Part shown: positions 16,890-25,808 of the stretch, one piece after another | Position numbering within the stretch: position 1 is the stretch's first letter | Layout: each line of letters opens with the position of its first letter | Origin: Candidatus Anaerotignum merdipullorum | GTDB lineage: Bacteria > Bacillota > Clostridia > Lachnospirales > Anaerotignaceae | Assembly (NCBI GenBank): GCA_019115165.1 | Contig: DXEB01000049.1 | Coordinates: 39,024 to 103,023 of the forward strand | Direction of reading: 5' to 3' | Length of the DNA: 64,000 nucleotides | The notes under the pieces: model-generated | Seen by the model: only the letters and a program-made list of their open reading frames with translations | What the model was told of the DNA's origin: nothing | Databases searched by the model: none | Program-made: the position numbers and the translations under genes

Positions 16890-19170
16890 GCTGTATCAAA
16901 CCGGCTGCAAGGTCTGCGGCGTTTGTTTGCTGCTGATCAGTGCGATGGCGGTTTTTTTCAGCGGCGTGGTATATTCCAGCGTGACCAAAAACTGGGGAGA
17001 CAGTGTGCTGATACAAGAAAGTTTTTATGATACACCGGAATTTCGCGAAGCGTTTTATCTGGCGCTGGACGAGGCGATTCTGGCAGATGTGTATTATGAA
17101 AGTGAAGAAAGCATCCTCAGCGGTGAAAAAGTGAATCGAGAAGAACTGCTGTCAAACTTCAAACGGTATTATGGAATCATTGATGGGATTATTACCGGCA
17201 ATACGGAGGTCAATGATACCTATGACGGATTGATTGTTTACGGCACCATACCGGAGACGATGGAAGAAAATTTTCTGGAATATCAGCAGCTGGTGGAAAC
17301 GCGGCTGCCGCAGTACCGGCAGATTTATATACAGGATCAGCTGGACGATTATCGTACAGCAGTGCGGTATTTGGAAGAGATGGAAAATTTCCATTATTGT
17401 GTGATGGACCAGTCGGGAGCGGTGGTTTCCGGGAATGCCACCAAAACGGAGATTGGCAGTAAGAGTCGGACGATGCTGTTGTCTGCGGAGTTTTGCAGCG
17501 ATAACTTAGGAGAGGAAGAATATTATCCTTACAGCAATTATTATCTGGAAAACAGCAATTACCAAGTGTATGCGGCAGTGGATGATCCATTGACAGAAGG
17601 CGATGTATTTTACGAAATGAACCGGGAGTTTTTGTTGGCAAAAGCCAGCCTCCCCTATTTATTTGCGATTTCTGCGGTATCGGCTTTGATTTTTTTGTGC
17701 TGTTTGATCTATCTGATTCGTGTGGCAGGGCAGAAGAAAAAAGGAGGACCGGTTCGCTATTTGATGGTGGATCATATTTACAATGAGATTCATTTTCTGC
17801 TGGTGATGCTGTTCGGGGTATTTTCGTTTTTTGTTGCCCTGATGTTGTTGGATGTGATTTTAAGCAGAGGGCTGCTGTTCTGGTCCTATGTGTTTATCAC
17901 GTTGCTGGGTGTGCTGTATGTTACGGATATTGTTGTTGCGCTCAGTTATATTTTGTCGTTAAGCAGGCAGATCAAGGGAGGCACCTTGTTTCGGAATACC
18001 TTGGTATCGGTTTTGTTGCGCAAGATTGCCTCGCTCTTTGTCGGAACGACCTTTCGCGGATGGATGCTGTTGATTTTGCTGGCATACGGCATGGGGAACT
18101 GCGTTCTGACGTTTTTTTTGTGTATGTACTGGTACAGCGGCTATATGGCAGTGTTTTTGTGCCTGCTGATCCTATTTAATGTATTTTGTTTGTATCTATG
18201 TATGCGGGCGCTGCGTTCTTTGAAGCGCATCATGATTTCTGCACGGGAAACATCGAAAGGCAATTTCAGTTATCAGCTGGATTTGGCGGAGATTTCTCCT
18301 TCGTTCTTGAATTTTGCCGAGGATATTGCCAACATTCAGGATGGATTAAAAAAGGCGGTGGAAGAAGCGGTTAAAGGTGAGCGGATGAAAACGGAACTGA
18401 TTACCAATGTATCTCATGACTTGAAAACCCCGTTGACTTCTATCATCACCTATGCGGACTTGCTCAAGCAGGAAAAGCTGGATAATCCGGTAGCACGGGA
18501 ATATGTAGAAGTGCTGCATGTCAAGTCTTATCGTTTGAAGCAGTTGATAGAGGACTTGATTGAAGCAAGTAAGGTCTCCAGTGGTAATGTAGCAGTAGTG
18601 AATATGCGGGTGGACTATCGGCAATTGATGATGCAGGCGATTGGAGAGATGGAAGAGAAAATAGAGGAAGTTGGGCTAGAATTCAAGATCAGTTGTCCGG
18701 AACCGGTCTATATTGACGCAGACGGCAGACATATGTGGCGGATCTTGGAAAATCTGCTGTCCAATGCCATGAAGTATTCCATGCCGCATTCCAGGGTATA
18801 TGTCGACATTTTTTCTGCGGATACCTCCGGAGTATTGGTGATGAAAAATATTTCTGCTGCCCCCATTGATTTTGACGCAACCAGACTGACGGATCGTTTT
18901 GTACGCGGAGATAGTTCCCGCACGACAGAAGGAAGCGGATTGGGGCTTTCGATTGCGCAGAGTTTGACAGAGATTCAAGGAGGAATCTTTGGCATTCAGG
19001 TAGACGGCGATTTGTTCAAAGTGGTGGTACAGATGCCGCTTTGGGTGGAAGAAGAGCAGGGAGTGCAAGAGGAAATGGATTTGGAAGAAGAGCAGGAAGA
19101 GATGGAACATCCTGCAGATGATGTGACAGCTGCACAGCAGCAGGAATCTGTACCATCCACAAATACCTAA
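16864..19170 (+). CDS. Membrane sensor histidine kinase
   Basis: This 768-aa kinase starts at TTG 16864, overlapping the response regulator by 26 nt; no other start precedes the first membrane segment. A transmembrane helix at about 13-35 is followed by an extracytoplasmic domain to about 255, then several further membrane segments (about 258-440), an unusually large membrane module. The catalytic core follows: H518 in VSHDLKTPLTS, N-box ENLLSNAMKYS, and GSGLGLSIAQS. The C-terminus is a Glu-rich tail of about 40 residues. The signal sensed is unknown. Confidence 0.92.
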   Translation: MATKSKKSKLYQTGCKVCGVCLLLISAMAVFFSGVVYSSVTKNWGDSVLIQESFYDTPEFREAFYLALDEAILADVYYESEESILSGEKVNREELLSNFKRYYGIIDGIITGNTEVNDTYDGLIVYGTIPETMEENFLEYQQLVETRLPQYRQIYIQDQLDDYRTAVRYLEEMENFHYCVMDQSGAVVSGNATKTEIGSKSRTMLLSAEFCSDNLGEEEYYPYSNYYLENSNYQVYAAVDDPLTEGDVFYEMNREFLLAKASLPYLFAISAVSALIFLCCLIYLIRVAGQKKKGGPVRYLMVDHIYNEIHFLLVMLFGVFSFFVALMLLDVILSRGLLFWSYVFITLLGVLYVTDIVVALSYILSLSRQIKGGTLFRNTLVSVLLRKIASLFVGTTFRGWMLLILLAYGMGNCVLTFFLCMYWYSGYMAVFLCLLILFNVFCLYLCMRALRSLKRIMISARETSKGNFSYQLDLAEISPSFLNFAEDIANIQDGLKKAVEEAVKGERMKTELITNVSHDLKTPLTSIITYADLLKQEKLDNPVAREYVEVLHVKSYRLKQLIEDLIEASKVSSGNVAVVNMRVDYRQLMMQAIGEMEEKIEEVGLEFKISCPEPVYIDADGRHMWRILENLLSNAMKYSMPHSRVYVDIFSADTSGVLVMKNISAAPIDFDATRLTDRFVRGDSSRTTEGSGLGLSIAQSLTEIQGGIFGIQVDGDLFKVVVQMPLWVEEEQGVQEEMDLEEEQEEMEHPADDVTAAQQQESVPSTNT

Positions 19171-19186
19171 GGAAAGAAGCGGTTTC

Positions 19187-19223
19187 GCAAGCCCTTGTTT
19201 TTATCGCAAGGGCTTGTTTTTTT
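19187..19223 (+). terminator. Terminator of the two-component operon
   Basis: CAAGCCCTTG (19188-19197) pairs perfectly with CAAGGGCTTG (19207-19216), followed by a run of eight T residues, 17 nt after the kinase stop. Confidence 0.9.
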
Positions 19224-19630
19224 ACTGCCAAGCAGGCAGAAGCAAATGGCGGGCTTTCTCTTGCGGAGAAACGGCTTGTGCGGACAATGGGGAGAGCGAA
19301 TGAAGACGAAAAGGCGGCTGATGTTCGGCTTGCTGCCATCAGAGAGGTCGGATAACAGGCAGTGAAAGAATGAAATCAGGGGCTTTGCCATCCAGGATGC
19401 ATCTGTTTTTTTCCGAAGCGGAGAAAAGGCGGGGCATCCCCAAGAGGCATTCGGGCAGATGCATTGTGCGGAAAATAGAGGTCAAACAGAACATCGGAAA
19501 CGGATTTCGGCGTATTTTGTAAAAAATCATTGGAGAAGCGCAGTATAGTATGGTACAATGAGCAATGCTGGAATGTTTGGAGTATCGGTAATTCCGAAAT
19601 TGTCTGAACCGAAAAAAGGAGGAAGTGGGT
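19224..19630. other. Intergenic stretch before the CLC gene
   Basis: No gene is supported; several frames are open but none has a ribosome binding site or recognisable protein. TTGGAG (19530-19535) and TACAAT (19554-19559), 18 bases apart, form a likely promoter for the CLC gene. I looked for a fluoride riboswitch here and did not find its conserved core. Confidence 0.55.
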
Positions 19631-20902
19631 GTGTTGCGTCAATTTCAGGAATGGATGGAACAGGAAATGGAAAAAGGCGGGAAAAATGTCTGTACGTTTT
19701 TGGTTTGGGGGCTTATCGGTGTTATCACTGGCGTATTTGTCGGTGCAGTCGGTATTGGATTTCATATCTTGCTGGAGATGGCAACCGAGATACGGATGCA
19801 GCATCCATGGCTGTTGTTTTTGCTGCCGGTAGGCGGACTGATGATTTTGGGATGGTATCGTCTGCTGCGGGTCCATCATGACCGCGGCACCAATTTGATT
19901 TTGATGGCAGTGCGATCGAATGAAGTGCTGCCGCTGAAAATGACACCGCTGATTTTTTTCAGTACCGTATTGACGCATTTATTAGGAGGATCCGCTGGCA
20001 GAGAAGGCGCGGCGCTGCAAATTGGCGGCAGTATGGCGGCATGGCTGGGCAGAACCATCCGTCTGAATGAGAAAGAGGAACGGATGATTACGATGTGCGG
20101 GATGAGTGCGGGATTTGCTGCGTTGTTTGGGACGCCGATTGCTGCAGTGGTATTTTCTATGGAAGTGATTACCGTTGGTGTCATGCATTATTCCGCTATG
20201 GTGCCATGTGTGATTTCCGCATTGGTTGCAACTGGATTATCGTCTGTGTGCGGCATTGCACCAACGACGTTTTCTTTGCATTGGATTCCGACGTTGTCTG
20301 TGCAGGGAGCAAGCGCCGTGCTGCTGCTGGGCGCTCTTTGTGCAGCAGTCAGCATCTTATTTTGTTTGACCATGGAAGTGGTGAGCAGAGGGTATCGACG
20401 CTATTTGAAGAATGAATTTATTCGGATTTTTGTGGGCGGATGCCTCGTGATTGCATGTTCCTTATTGATTGGCACCAGAGACTATAACGGTGCGGGAATG
20501 GATGTGATTGTGCGGGCAATCGGCGGAGAAGCGGCATATTCGGCGTTTTTGCTGAAGATTTTGCTGACAGCGCTGACGTTGGGGGCAGGATATAAAGGTG
20601 GAGAAATTGTACCGTCCTTTTTTGTCGGAGCTACATTTGGCTGTGTGGTTGGACCATGGATTGGGCTTCCGGCATCGTTTTCAGCTGGGCTTGGGCTGGC
20701 CGGCGTATTTTGCGGTGTAACCAACTGTCCGTTAGCGACGATGATTTTGTCTGTAGAGTTGTTTGGAGCAGATGGAATCGGATATTTCGCATTGGTTTGT
20801 GCAGTTAGTTATATGCTGTCTGGTTATTACGGACTGTATGCGGAGCAAAAGATTATGTATTCCAAGACACAGCCGGAGTTTATCAATAAAACGATTCAGT
20901 GA
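19631..20902 (+). CDS. CLC-family anion channel/antiporter, possibly fluoride type
   Basis: This 423-aa polytopic membrane protein belongs to the CLC family. It carries GGSAGREGAALQIGG, the equivalent of the GREGP signature with its gating glutamate, and GYKGGEIVPSFFVGATFG near residue 320. The segment RGTNLILMAVRS in place of the GSGIP motif resembles the CLC-F fluoride/proton antiporter branch, but I cannot separate it firmly from chloride-type relatives. GTG 19631 is 8 nt after AGGAGG (19617-19622) and is preferred over GTG 19625. The gene stands alone. Confidence 0.85.
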   Translation: MLRQFQEWMEQEMEKGGKNVCTFLVWGLIGVITGVFVGAVGIGFHILLEMATEIRMQHPWLLFLLPVGGLMILGWYRLLRVHHDRGTNLILMAVRSNEVLPLKMTPLIFFSTVLTHLLGGSAGREGAALQIGGSMAAWLGRTIRLNEKEERMITMCGMSAGFAALFGTPIAAVVFSMEVITVGVMHYSAMVPCVISALVATGLSSVCGIAPTTFSLHWIPTLSVQGASAVLLLGALCAAVSILFCLTMEVVSRGYRRYLKNEFIRIFVGGCLVIACSLLIGTRDYNGAGMDVIVRAIGGEAAYSAFLLKILLTALTLGAGYKGGEIVPSFFVGATFGCVVGPWIGLPASFSAGLGLAGVFCGVTNCPLATMILSVELFGADGIGYFALVCAVSYMLSGYYGLYAEQKIMYSKTQPEFINKTIQ

Positions 20903-21194
20903 TGTATAGAAAAAGATGAATAAAAGGACTTTATGCAAAAAAATATACATGATGTCGGAAAAAACAGAACAAATAAGAGCAAGAAATTCCTTGTGAAAGG
21001 AAAGTAGAAAACAAATTTCTATGTTTTTTTGGAGAAAATATATAAAAAAAACATTGTTTTTTGCGATTTATAGTGAAAGTTTTTGGTTGCATTTTATGCA
21101 GAAATCCATTATACTTCCTATTGTAAGACAGCAAAGGCTGTGAGCAGTGCAACAAAAAGAAAGGCAAAGAAACAATGTTAGGGAGGTAATAACG
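20903..21194 (+). promoter_or_regulatory. Promoter region of the amino-acid ABC operon
   Basis: TTGCAT (21087-21092) and TATACT (21110-21115) are separated by 17 bases. The rest of this AT-rich stretch contains no gene or obvious riboswitch. Confidence 0.65.
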
Positions 21195-22004
21195 ATGAAG
21201 AAGTATTTGAAAGGGATTTTGGCGACAACCATGGTATTGTCTATGACAGCGGCATTGGCAGGCTGCAGCGGTACAACAAGTGAAACACCCGCTAGTGATG
21301 AAACCGCAGAAGGCGGCGAAACAAAAGACACACTGATTATGGCGACCAGCGCAGATTTCCCTCCTTATGAATACTATGAAAATCAGGAAATTGTCGGTAT
21401 TGATGCGGAAATTGTAAAAGCAATCGGCGAAAAACTGGGTTATGAAGTTGTGATTGAAGATATGAACTTTGATTCCATCATTTCTGCAGTGGCTTCCGGC
21501 AAAGCAGACCTGGCAATGGCAGGATTGACGGTGAGTGAAGAACGTCTGCAGAGCGTAGACTTCACAGACAGCTATGCAACCAGCCAGCAGGTAATTATTG
21601 TAAAAGAAGATTCCCCGATTACTACGGTAGATGACCTGTTTGCAGAAGGAGCAAACCACACCGTTGGCGTTCAGACAGCAACGACCGGTGACATTTACAC
21701 CACAGATGATATTGAAGCTGCAGGTCTGGGTACAGTGGAACGTTATACCAAAGCAACAGACGCGATAGCAGCGCTGACAGCAGGCAAAATTGATTGTGTC
21801 ATCATTGACAGTGAACCTGCAAAGTCCTACGTTGCAGCCAATGAAGGGCTGAAAATTCTGGATACTGAATATGTAACAGAAGAATATGCAATCGCACTGG
21901 CAAAAGACAGTGAGTTGACAGAACCTGTGAACACAGCACTGCAGGAACTGATTGCAGATGGTACGGTTCAGAGCATCATTGACAAATACATCACCGCAGA
22001 ATAA
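21195..22004 (+). CDS. Polar amino-acid ABC transporter substrate-binding lipoprotein
   Basis: This 269-aa protein is a family 3 solute-binding protein. The lipoprotein signal peptide ends in the lipobox LAGC (cysteine near residue 24), followed by a Ser/Thr/Glu-rich linker. The core shows the typical ATSADFPPYEY start, GIDAEIVKAI, and MAGLTVSEERL segments. GGGAGG at 21181-21186 supports ATG 21195, not the upstream in-frame start. Permease and ATPase genes follow in the same operon. Ligand specificity (Gln, His, Arg or cystine class) cannot be decided by eye. Confidence 0.93.
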   Translation: MKKYLKGILATTMVLSMTAALAGCSGTTSETPASDETAEGGETKDTLIMATSADFPPYEYYENQEIVGIDAEIVKAIGEKLGYEVVIEDMNFDSIISAVASGKADLAMAGLTVSEERLQSVDFTDSYATSQQVIIVKEDSPITTVDDLFAEGANHTVGVQTATTGDIYTTDDIEAAGLGTVERYTKATDAIAALTAGKIDCVIIDSEPAKSYVAANEGLKILDTEYVTEEYAIALAKDSELTEPVNTALQELIADGTVQSIIDKYITAE

Positions 22005-22023
22005 TCAAACTGCAATACATACC

Positions 22024-22050
22024 GGGGGCGGGTAACCGTCCCTGTTTTCC
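22024..22050 (+). promoter_or_regulatory. Intercistronic hairpin between binding protein and permease
   Basis: GGGGCGG (22025-22031) pairs with CCGTCCC (22036-22042) around a GTAA (GNRA-type) loop, followed by TGTTTT. It may be a partial terminator or an mRNA stabiliser that keeps binding-protein expression above that of the membrane part. Confidence 0.55.
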
Positions 22051-22095
22051 TGTGTAAAGAATGTATTGTTTGGCAGAAGAGAAGGAGGACTTTCT

Positions 22096-22833
22096 TTGGG
22101 AGGATTTGAAAGCTGGTGGGAAGGGATTCAGCAGCAGTTTTACATCAACTTCATACAAGACGATAGATGGAAATATCTCTGGAATGGTCTTGGAGTTACA
22201 TTGCAGCTAACGTTTTGCGCGGTTTTGATTGGGATTGTCATTGGTGTGGTTCTTGCCATGATCCGTTCTACATATGATAAGAATTATGCACAGATGCGCC
22301 CGGGAGTCGGACGGGGAATTCTTCGGATTTTGAATATCCTGGCAAGAATTTATTTGACGGTAATCCGTGGTACGCCCGTTGTGGTACAGCTGTTGATCAT
22401 GTATTATATTATTTTGGCATCGTCCAACAACAAGCTTTTGGTTGGGATGATTGCCTTTGGAGTAAACTCTGGTGCGTATGTGGCAGAGATTGTGCGAAGC
22501 GGCATCATGTCCATTGATGAAGGGCAGTTTGAAGCCGGTCGCAGCCTGGGCTTTAACTATGTGCAGACCATGCGCTATATTATCATTCCGCAGGCGCTGA
22601 AAAATGTATTGCCGGCGCTGGCAAATGAATTTATTGTGCTGTTGAAGGAAACGTCAGTTGCGGGGTATATTGCCATGGCTGATTTGACCAAGGGCGGCGA
22701 TATCATCCGCGGTGTGACATTCAGCCCCTTTATGCCGCTGATTGCAGTAGCGCTGATTTATTTGGTGATGGTAATGTTCTTTACCTTCTTGGTCAACAAG
22801 TTGGAGAGGAGGCTGAGAAGCAGTGAACGATAA
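22096..22833 (+). CDS. Polar amino-acid ABC transporter permease
   Basis: This His/Glu/Gln/Arg-type permease (245 aa) has an N-terminal amphipathic stretch and about five transmembrane segments, with the family loop [29 protein letters not shown] split over residues about 150-180 ([16 protein letters not shown]). TTG 22096 is 7 nt after GAAGGAGG (22081-22088) and is preferred over the in-frame TTG at 22066, which has no ribosome binding site. It overlaps the ATPase gene by 11 nt. Confidence 0.93.
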   Translation: MGGFESWWEGIQQQFYINFIQDDRWKYLWNGLGVTLQLTFCAVLIGIVIGVVLAMIRSTYDKNYAQMRPGVGRGILRILNILARIYLTVIRGTPVVVQLLIMYYIILASSNNKLLVGMIAFGVNSGAYVAEIVRSGIMSIDEGQFEAGRSLGFNYVQTMRYIIIPQALKNVLPALANEFIVLLKETSVAGYIAMADLTKGGDIIRGVTFSPFMPLIAVALIYLVMVMFFTFLVNKLERRLRSSER

Positions 22834-23569
22834 TACGGCATTGATTCGTGTGGAACAGTTACAGAAATATTATAATGGCGGAGAGATCAAGGCGCTGGAT
22901 GGTATTCAGACGGAAATCAAAAAAGGCGAGGTCGTTGTGGTCATTGGTCCCTCCGGATCGGGAAAATCTACATTTTTACGCTGTTTGAATTTGCTGGAAG
23001 TGCCGACAGGCGGGCACATCTATTTTGAAGGCACGGATATCACCGATGTCAAAACAAATATCAATATTCATCGTCAACGGATGGGAATGGTATTCCAGCA
23101 TTTTAATTTATTTCCGCATATGACCATTTTGAAAAATATGATCATTGCGCCGATGAAGCTGCAGGGCAAAAGTCAGCAGGAAGCAACAGAGCTGGCGATG
23201 CGTTTGCTCAAACGGGTGGGACTGGAGAGTCGTGCAGACGCTTACCCATCCCAGTTATCCGGCGGTCAAAAGCAGCGGATTGCCATTGTACGGGCATTGT
23301 GCATGCAACCAGAAGTGATGTTGTTCGATGAACCTACTTCTGCATTGGATCCGGAAATGGTTGGAGAAGTTTTGGAAGTCATGAAACAATTGGCGAAGGA
23401 AAATATGACTATGGTCGTGGTGACCCACGAGATGGGATTTGCAAAAGAAGTTGGTACGCGCGTGATGTTTATGGCGGATGGTAAACAGGTGGAAGAAGGG
23501 ACACCTGAGGAAATCTTTACCAATCCCAAAAGCGAGCGGCTGCGGTCTTTCCTGGCAAAAGTATTATAA
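22823..23569 (+). CDS. Polar amino-acid ABC transporter ATP-binding protein (GlnQ-like)
   Basis: This 248-aa ATPase energises the importer. Walker A is GPSGSGKST, the Q-loop lies in [11 protein letters not shown], the ABC signature is LSGGQKQR, Walker B is [13 protein letters not shown] and the switch histidine is in VVTHEMGFA. The GTG start at 22823 lies inside the permease gene after GAGAGGAGG. The length and motif spacing are normal for the GlnQ/HisP group. Confidence 0.96.
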   Translation: MNDNTALIRVEQLQKYYNGGEIKALDGIQTEIKKGEVVVVIGPSGSGKSTFLRCLNLLEVPTGGHIYFEGTDITDVKTNINIHRQRMGMVFQHFNLFPHMTILKNMIIAPMKLQGKSQQEATELAMRLLKRVGLESRADAYPSQLSGGQKQRIAIVRALCMQPEVMLFDEPTSALDPEMVGEVLEVMKQLAKENMTMVVVTHEMGFAKEVGTRVMFMADGKQVEEGTPEEIFTNPKSERLRSFLAKVL

Positions 23570-23576
23570 CAGACAG

Positions 23577-23614
23577 GCTTTATGAAAGGAGGAGCTTTCA
23601 TAAAGCCTTTTTTG
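23577..23614 (+). terminator. Terminator of the amino-acid ABC operon
   Basis: GGCTTTATGAAAG (23577-23589) pairs perfectly with CTTTCATAAAGCC (23595-23607), followed by a T-run. Confidence 0.92.
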
Positions 23615-23835
23615 ATGTGTGGAACAGTTCTTGTCAGAGGGCAGGTATTTGGCACAGGCTAGATGCGCAGTCGTCTGTGGATCATGTCTAATCAAAATAG
23701 CAGCACTTTGAAAAAACGTCGTATGTTTCGGCAGATGGCAAGAAAGGGATTCTGGATGAGTCCCAGACATGATGCAGCGAGCAGAGGACGATTTTTTCTG
23801 CTTGAAGCGGAGGGGAGCCGACCGGTTGGAGCTGA

Positions 23836-25368
23836 TTATGTACGTTTGGTATGCCGCAGTAAAATTTGCAGATTTTCTTTGGAAAAACAACCTAATAGGA
23901 ACAAAAAAAGCAGATATAGGATTCCCATGCAGACCAAAGAGCCGCAGAACAATAAACGGGACGGTTCCAAAATTTGAATGCCGTAGCGTACCGGCAACGC
24001 AGCTGCACCGCCGGCAAGCAGTGGTTTGCAAAAACATTCCCGGATGGAAAAAATGACGCCGGTGCGTTGTTTGAGGCGGCGTAAAGACCAGAGAAACACA
24101 GCCAACAGGCTGCAAAACCATCCGGCACAGAAGGCAGAAAGTCCGTAAAGTGGGATTCCAAACCAAACGAACGCAATGGTAATGAGAGAAGAGAGCATAT
24201 GGCTCCAGAATAAAAAGAGCTGTTCTCCTAACCCATTGAGCAGTCCGCTTAATGTGGTCTGCGCATACAGCAATGGACAGAGAAATGCCAACGGAAAGAG
24301 CAAGCCCCCAAGGCTGCTTCTGCCATACACAATATAGCAAATTTCCCGCGGAAATACGGCGTATACACAGGCGGCGCCAATGCCAATGATGGCGGTAAAA
24401 AGCATTGTAACGGAAACGGTACGGCGAATATGCGTAGTTTGGCTGCCGGCACAAGCCTGTGAGATTTCAGGTACTAGGGAGACTGATACTGCCATCAGCA
24501 GTGCAGATGGCAAAGTCAGCAGCGGCAGAACCATACCGGTAAGCTCCCCATAAGCCGCAAGGGCATCTGCACCGCTTTGCCCATACAGTTCCAAACGCCC
24601 CGGAATTAGAATGTTCTCAATGGTGGACAACAGAGAACCGGTAATGCGCACTGCTGCCAAGGGGAGTGCTGCGCTTAGAATCAAGCGCAGGGTAGAGACG
24701 GAGGAAAGCGTGGGTTTACGCACAAATTTTTTGCGGCGTTTGAAGTGCAGATAACGAAAGAAAGTAAAGCAAAATGCGCCCAACTCTCCCAATACAATGC
24801 CGCAGACTGCTGCAAAGCAGGCGTATTCCAAACCCATTGGTACAAATAATCCGGCCAGCAGGAAAATGGAACCGATGCGAAGGGTTTGTTCTAAAATTTG
24901 AGAAAATGCAGGTACCGTCATTTGTTGCAGCCCCATGAAAAAGCCGCGCAAACAGGAACCGACGGACATGAAGGGAACCGCAAATGCAAGCAGACGCAAA
25001 GAAAGTGCCGTTCTGGTATCCTGCAGAATTTCTGCAGCAATGACGTCGGCAGATAAAAACAGGCAACTGCTGACAGCAAAGCTGATGATCAGACAGATGA
25101 CGGCAGACTGCTTTACAATGCGACCGATGTTGCCGGATGCATTACGCATATTTTCCTGCGCAGTCAGGCGGGATACGGTTGTGGTAAAGCCGGCGGAGGT
25201 GATGCTCCACATCAAAGAATATAAAGGCAGGATAAGCTGATACAGCCCCATACCTTCGGCGCCAATGGTGTTTGCCATAAAGACACGATAAAAAAAGCCC
25301 ATGCATTTCGTCAGAAAATTCGCAGCCGCCAAAATGCATGTGCCAATGATCAAATTTCGATGACTCAT
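23836..25368 (-). CDS. SpoVB-like polysaccharide/lipid flippase (MATE/MOP superfamily)
   Basis: This 510-aa protein has about 13-14 transmembrane helices and belongs to the polysaccharide-biosynthesis flippase group that includes SpoVB and MurJ-like proteins. The N-terminus (IGTCILAAANFLTKCMGFFYRVFMA, given here only as an interval at residues 6-30) and the motif GAEGMGLYQLILPLY are typical of SpoVB. GGAGG followed by five bases supports the ATG at 25368; upstream in-frame starts lack this site. It ends near 23836 with no adjacent partner gene. It probably moves a cell-wall or cortex precursor, but substrate is inferred from family only. Confidence 0.85.
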   Translation of the reverse strand: MSHRNLIIGTCILAAANFLTKCMGFFYRVFMANTIGAEGMGLYQLILPLYSLMWSITSAGFTTTVSRLTAQENMRNASGNIGRIVKQSAVICLIISFAVSSCLFLSADVIAAEILQDTRTALSLRLLAFAVPFMSVGSCLRGFFMGLQQMTVPAFSQILEQTLRIGSIFLLAGLFVPMGLEYACFAAVCGIVLGELGAFCFTFFRYLHFKRRKKFVRKPTLSSVSTLRLILSAALPLAAVRITGSLLSTIENILIPGRLELYGQSGADALAAYGELTGMVLPLLTLPSALLMAVSVSLVPEISQACAGSQTTHIRRTVSVTMLFTAIIGIGAACVYAVFPREICYIVYGRSSLGGLLFPLAFLCPLLYAQTTLSGLLNGLGEQLFLFWSHMLSSLITIAFVWFGIPLYGLSAFCAGWFCSLLAVFLWSLRRLKQRTGVIFSIRECFCKPLLAGGAAALPVRYGIQILEPSRLLFCGSLVCMGILYLLFLFLLGCFSKENLQILLRHTKRT

Positions 25369-25500
25369 ACGTTCCTCCATTGCTGTGCTGTTACTATTTA
25401 TATGAGAGAACCGCGGAAACATAACGAAGTCTCAGAAAAAGAGATTGTCGAATTATAGTAAAAAATTATTCATTCAATGAAAAAAAGGAGCGGTTTTTTA

Positions 25501-25529
25501 TTGACAAAAGTCAGACAATCCGCTATACT
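25501..25529 (+). promoter_or_regulatory. Promoter of the glycine-riboswitch transcript
   Basis: TTGACA (25501-25506) and TATACT (25524-25529) are exactly 17 bases apart, placing the transcript start a few bases before the riboswitch. Confidence 0.85.
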
Positions 25530-25554
25530 TAATCCGAGAAAAAGAAAAGTGACC

Positions 25555-25712
25555 AGATGAAGTAAAAGGGAGATTTCTGTTCAAGAAAGCCGATGAAGCA
25601 ATCCAGGGCAGCCAATCCTGGAGAAACTTTCAGGCAACCGGACCTTTTATGGATGGGACTCTGGAGAGAATTCCGATGGAATCGCCGAAGAAGTAACGCT
25701 TTCAGGCAGACG
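25555..25712 (+). promoter_or_regulatory. Tandem glycine riboswitch
   Basis: Two glycine aptamers lie in tandem. The first (about 25565-25643) contains GCCGATGAAGCAA and CTTTCAGGCAACCGGAC; the second (about 25650-25710) contains GGACTCTGGAGAGA, CGCCGAAGAAG and GCTTTCAGGCAG. Spacing and order match the known gcvT-type motif. It precedes an amino-acid permease, so it likely tunes uptake or export to internal glycine. The match was made by eye; a covariance-model scan would settle it. Confidence 0.88.
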
Positions 25713-25778
25713 ATACAGAGAGGATATGTAGGCAAACGGAGGCATTTGTCTGCATATCCTCTTCTGCTGTCTGTATCG
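25711..25778 (+). promoter_or_regulatory. Expression-platform hairpin after the glycine riboswitch
   Basis: CGATACAG (25711-25718) pairs with CTGTATCG (25771-25778) and AGAGGATATG (25719-25728) with CATATCCTCT (25753-25762), with an 8-nt bulge on the 3' side. The left arm begins inside the end of aptamer 2, so ligand binding and this hairpin may compete. There is no T-run after it, so it does not look like a simple terminator. Confidence 0.6.
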
Positions 25779-25808
25779 AAAGGGTGTTGAAGAAGGAGGA
25801 GGAAGTGT

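Noticed and set aside
19515..19630. Fluoride riboswitch upstream of the CLC gene
   Set aside because: The conserved GGCGATGG and CTGATGACTCC cores are missing.
19376..19978. 200-codon minus-strand frame spanning the spacer and the CLC start
   Set aside because: It overlaps the CLC gene, has no ribosome binding site, and its composition does not look like a protein.
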